Shown: positions 46,762 to 49,621 of the stretch, one piece after another
Layout: each line of letters starts with the position of its first letter
Numbering within the stretch: position 1 is the stretch's first letter
Assembly: GCA_026671195.1 (NCBI GenBank)
Contig: JAPOHD010000056.1
Span: 1 to 49,621 of the forward strand
Source of the DNA: Draconibacterium aestuarii
GTDB lineage: Bacteria; Bacteroidota; Bacteroidia; Bacteroidales; Prolixibacteraceae
Reading direction: 5' to 3'
DNA length: 49,621 nucleotides
The notes under the pieces: generated by a model
What the model was told of the DNA's origin: nothing
The model's input: the letters and a program-made list of their open reading frames with translations, nothing else
The model's database searches: none
Program-made: the position numbers and the translations under genes

Positions 46762-46822
46762 GTGAAATAAAAAACATATTCGGTGGAAAATTTATTTACC
46801 CAAAAGCAAAAAGGTGATTTGT

Positions 46823-47989
46823 TTAAACCGGTACCGCCTTTAACAGATAGGCAATAATCACCCCTAAATAATTCCCAACGGCATACCCGGCAATTCCAAC
46901 CACCAATCCGGTTAAAATAACTTCGCGGTTTTTTAATGCTCCTGCCACTACCGGCACAAAAGGCGGCGAGCAGATAAGTGCACTGGTTGAAATAATTACG
47001 GTATCGGCATCGATTTTAAAAAAACGAGCCAGAATAATATGGATGATATGCGAACCATAAACCGCCAGGGCAACGTAGTAAAACAGCGAAAAAGAGATGT
47101 TCGACAACTTACTGATATCGGCCATTGAAGCAACCGTTAAACTAAAAATAAGGATGAGGTACATACCCAGCTGAAAGGTCTTTTTAATGGCTTTTATTTT
47201 GGGCACAAACGAAAAACCAATTCCAAAGGAAGTGATGAGCAAAATAATTGCTGCCGTTGAATAATCTTTGGGAACCAAAAGACTAATGGCATAACTGGTT
47301 CCAAGAATAGCGATTGAGAGGCCAAAAGCACCAAGCAGTGGCACCAGTGTTTTCTTTTTTAGCATCCCATCGTACGATTCAAATTCCTCTTCCATATTCA
47401 TATCTCCCGTGGAGTTGTTTTGGGCTTTAAGTGGTTTGTAAGCCGGCAAAAACCATAAAAATACTTTTTGCCCGATGGAAAGAATAAAAACCAGGTAAAT
47501 GGCACCCAAAGTTAGGTCGTAGGTGTGGGTCATAATATAGAGCTCCTGCGATACATCGAGTGCTGTTTTCATGGCGGCCATATTTGGGGTTCCTCCTGTA
47601 TAAACGCCCACCAACATTCCGGCTACCTGCCATGTATCTTCAATACTTCCGCGGAAAAGAAAAAAGCCGGCAACAATTACAATTAACACCGAAACCAATC
47701 CGGTTAAAAAGGCCATTAAAGCCGAGCGGGCCATTTTAAACCACGATTTTACATCAATGGAAAACAGGATGAGTGGCAAGGCCAGCGGAATGGTAATCTC
47801 GGTAAGCAGGTTTTGGTAAGCCCCGGCTCCGTCGGGCAAAACATCCATATTGCCGATGATCAGCCCCACACCATAACAAATTAAAACGGCACCTATTTTT
47901 TTCAGAATCGAAAAACGTCCTTCCAAATAAATAACAATAAGCGGAGTAACAATAAAAAGAATAATAAGCGCCAGAAATGGTGTTTCCAT
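46823..47989 (-). CDS. DUF819 family integral membrane protein, 388 aa
   Basis: About ten membrane helices, starting METPFLALIILFIVTPLIVIYLEGRF and continuing with IGAVLICYGVGLIIGN, LALPLILFSIDVKSWFKMARSALMAFLTGL and the GVYTGGTPNMAAMKTAL block typical of the DUF819 family. The C-terminal half contains SALICSPPFVPVVAGALKNREVILTGLVVGI. An acidic cytoplasmic loop (about 195-215, MNMEEEFESYDG) separates the halves. The frame is open up to 48133, but the ATG at 47989 fits the family and avoids a non-conserved extension. It is probably a transporter; the substrate is unknown. Confidence 0.85.
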   Translation of the reverse strand: METPFLALIILFIVTPLIVIYLEGRFSILKKIGAVLICYGVGLIIGNMDVLPDGAGAYQNLLTEITIPLALPLILFSIDVKSWFKMARSALMAFLTGLVSVLIVIVAGFFLFRGSIEDTWQVAGMLVGVYTGGTPNMAAMKTALDVSQELYIMTHTYDLTLGAIYLVFILSIGQKVFLWFLPAYKPLKAQNNSTGDMNMEEEFESYDGMLKKKTLVPLLGAFGLSIAILGTSYAISLLVPKDYSTAAIILLITSFGIGFSFVPKIKAIKKTFQLGMYLILIFSLTVASMADISKLSNISFSLFYYVALAVYGSHIIHIILARFFKIDADTVIISTSALICSPPFVPVVAGALKNREVILTGLVVGIAGYAVGNYLGVIIAYLLKAVPV

Positions 47990-48183
47990 ATGATTTAAAT
48001 TTCTCTGAAAGCGCGTAAAGATATGAGAAAGGGAATAAAAAGCAAATGTAAAAATCAACACAAGGGGAAAGGACTGCTGTGTAGCATAACAGATGGCTTT
48101 TAACATGTGATAATTATTATGTAAATTGAGCATGATTTTATGTTTAACCTCGTGTCCCCGACACGAATAATATCTACTAAGTT

Positions 48184-48930
48184 ATGTCAGATAAACAAGA
48201 TTACGATGCATGTTACAATGCATTTATGGCCATTCCCGACGTGGAAGTGAAAGCACCTGAAATTTCTGTTGAAAGTGCCGTACAGGAAAACGAAAACCTT
48301 TATTTTTGGAGCCTCGACGACAAGGCAGAACTGATGGCAGCGGGTTTACCCGAAACAACCATCGATGCATTGCCGGAGCGCAACGGAGCCTGCCGTGTGG
48401 CAGAGTCGTTGTGGAAACGCGAACGCTATACGCCGCACGATGCCCAAAAAGAATGGGCCGAACGCTCGCCCGCTGCCTACCAACTGCGCGACCAGCTCTT
48501 GCATACTTTTCGCTATGCGTTTCGTAACAACAAACAATTACTGGGCCGCGTAAATGCCATTAGCGATGGATACGGCGATGCCGATATGATACAAGACCTG
48601 AGCGACCTGACAGCCCTTGGCGAGAAAAATCCGGAGCCGCTGCAGCTCATTAATTTCGATTTTACTTTGTTCGGAACGGCCTCTACCTCTGCCGACGAAC
48701 TGGCAATTGTGCTGGCGCGCGCCAATGGCGAAAAAGAAATCGACAACGAGGTAAAAATTACGCGCGACCGCGCTTACACTTACATGAAACAAGCTGCCGA
48801 CGAAATAAAAAACTGCGGGCGTTATGTGTTCTGGAAAAACGAAGCCCGGCTTAAGGGATACCGGAATATCTATAGAAATAAAACGTACAAAAAAAATAAA
48901 TCAGATAATAATACCGAATTGGGGGAATAG
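48184..48930 (+). CDS. Hypothetical protein, 248 aa
   Basis: I cannot name a family. It is acidic and helix-rich, with an N-terminal stretch DACYNAFMAIPDVEVKAPEISVESAVQENENL, a possible helical core with QLRDQLLHTFRYAFRNNKQLLGRVNAISDGYGDADMIQDL, and a basic C-terminus (GYRNIYRNKTYKKNKSDN). No signal peptide or membrane helix. Base composition is visibly richer in G+C than in its neighbours. It is divergent from the DUF819 gene and lies 13 bp from the MITE-like element. The intact long frame and codon pattern make it a real gene. Confidence 0.72.
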   Translation: MSDKQDYDACYNAFMAIPDVEVKAPEISVESAVQENENLYFWSLDDKAELMAAGLPETTIDALPERNGACRVAESLWKRERYTPHDAQKEWAERSPAAYQLRDQLLHTFRYAFRNNKQLLGRVNAISDGYGDADMIQDLSDLTALGEKNPEPLQLINFDFTLFGTASTSADELAIVLARANGEKEIDNEVKITRDRAYTYMKQAADEIKNCGRYVFWKNEARLKGYRNIYRNKTYKKNKSDNNTELGE

Positions 48931-48943
48931 TGTTAAGTATATT

Positions 48944-49208
48944 AACCTGAGTTCGATTTAAATTTTAAAATTCAGATTGCAATAAAAAGCTGATTAGCAA
49001 GACAGATTTTTGAGTAATAGTGAACTATTGCGATAAAATTTGACGAAGCAAATCCGCTTTTTATTCAAAGCTTTTGTAAAAACACTTATAAACAGCAATC
49101 TTCTGCGTATAAATGATTCAAAATAGCCCGCTATTCTTTCGTCATTTATACTTGAACCTTACTATTTCTAAGCGTTCTGAATCTAAAATTTTACGTCGAA
49201 CTCAGGTT
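48944..49208. mobile_element. MITE-like element (265 bp) with 33-bp terminal inverted repeats
   Basis: Left end 48944-48976 and right end 49176-49208 are inverted repeats matching at 28 of 33 positions, the outer 13 (AACCTGAGTTCGA) perfectly. The element is flanked on both sides by ATT (48941-48943 and 49209-49211), a possible 3-bp target duplication. It encodes nothing convincing. This is the build of a non-autonomous transposon moved by an unlinked transposase. Confidence 0.75.
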
Positions 49209-49310
49209 ATTAATTCAGACAGAACGAGGCAGCAAATTTGTTGTCTCGTTTTTTTATGCAAATAACCTGGTTTCAAAGTACGAGCAGCAGACATTTGATT
49301 AATAGGTGCG

Positions 49311-49474
49311 CTCCTACATTGCAAATTGCTCGTCCTACATACGTAGGACAAGACAAATGTAAGGTAGGAGATGGTTTTTCCGGTGTAGGACGCATATTTT
49401 TGGGCGTAGGAGGCCATTCCCCCGTTGTTGGACAGGTTTTTTTGATGTAGGAGACCTTTTTTTTGTTGTAGGAC
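49311..49474. repeat. Phased 21-bp array of GTAGGAC/GTAGGAG heptamers
   Basis: Direct heptamers begin at 49343, 49364, 49385, 49406, 49427, 49447 and 49468, a step of 21 bp (once 20). The last base alternates C, G, C, G, C, G, C; one copy reads GTTGGAC. Two reverse-oriented copies (49311-49317 and 49332-49338) keep the 21-bp step. The inner pair forms the palindrome GTCCTAC-atac-GTAGGAC. The spacers differ in sequence. Downstream to 49621 I see nothing further. Confidence 0.85.
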
Positions 49475-49621
49475 AGCTACTTTGGAGCTGAGGAATGACT
49501 TTTCCTAAAATAGCTTGACAGATTTATACTTAATCTGATAGAATGTAAACGATTATTTTCTCATTTACTGGTTTACAAATCTACTAAGATTTTAATTACT
49601 GCTTTTTTCTATGTTCTGTTA

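Noticed and set aside
47990-48133. N-terminal extension of the DUF819 protein
   Set aside because: Forty-eight extra residues before METPFLAL do not fit the family topology, although the region is open.
49311-49474. CRISPR array or coding repeat
   Set aside because: Seven-base repeats are too short for CRISPR. The short frame 49238-49450 that reads through part of it loses phase at the 20-bp step and has no start signal or homology.

Overview
The window reads as a piece of a Bacteroidota chromosome, probably of the Marinilabiliales/Prolixibacteraceae type (inference). The signs are an A+T-rich genome, TAnnTTTG-type promoter elements in place of classical -35/-10 boxes, starts without strong Shine-Dalgarno sequences, and Bacteroidota families such as the Porin_10-like porin and DUF6261. 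The conserved gene order purH-mreB-mreC-mreD-mrdA-rodA fits as well. Most of the window is core metabolism and envelope biology. I see no prophage, CRISPR array, tRNA, integrase or transposase gene.

Layout. 1-130: 3' end of a 5S rRNA and its terminator, so a ribosomal operon lies just upstream. 216-3785: porin, Nudix CoA pyrophosphatase and a DUF6261 protein. 3786-6337: a small accessory stretch with an extragenic palindrome, a 41-bp tandem repeat, an orphan gene and a small outer-membrane barrel gene, separated by hairpin-rich spacers that share sequence words. 6338-8675 (minus): a LolC/E-like permease and a flippase-like membrane protein. 8859-13472 (plus): rsmA, mgtE, a retropepsin-like protease, a RimK-like ATP-grasp ligase and an AstE/AspA-like zinc deacylase. 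13474-14727 (minus): a MacB/FtsX permease. 14952-22213: purH and the rod-shape/elongasome operon. 22456-28944: KamA-like radical SAM enzyme, ACP phosphodiesterase, PfkB-like protein, DUF1338 protein, PPK2 and an ATP-grasp protein. 28996-34498 (minus): a tripartite export operon with two membrane-fusion proteins, a MacB-type permease and a TolC protein, but no ATPase gene. 34680-41766: EamA transporter, a small membrane protein and lipoprotein pair, pgi, gpsA, an aquaglyceroporin and a DUF2817 peptidase-like protein. 41809-44365 (minus): a GH57-like protein and a GT4 glycosyltransferase. 45103-48930: an orphan STAND/NACHT-like NTPase, a DUF819 membrane protein and an unknown gene. 48944-49621: a MITE-like inverted-repeat element followed by a phased 21-bp array.

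How the genes work together. mreBCD-mrdA-rodA encode the lateral-wall synthesis machine. gpsA and the glycerol channel face each other divergently and both serve glycerol/glycerol-3-phosphate metabolism. The rimK-protease-deacylase trio is a recurrent peptide-modification neighbourhood. The GH57/GT4 pair resembles Bacteroidota alpha-glucan (glycogen) loci.

The least explained items are: (1) the 21-bp phased GTAGGAC/GTAGGAG array at the right end beside the MITE; (2) the STAND NTPase with an HTH-like N-terminus; (3) a PfkB-family protein whose catalytic Asp is Met; (4) the cassette-like spacers around 4.6-6.3 kb; (5) the export operon without an ATPase. No complete undescribed system can be proven from sequence alone; these are the leads I would follow.
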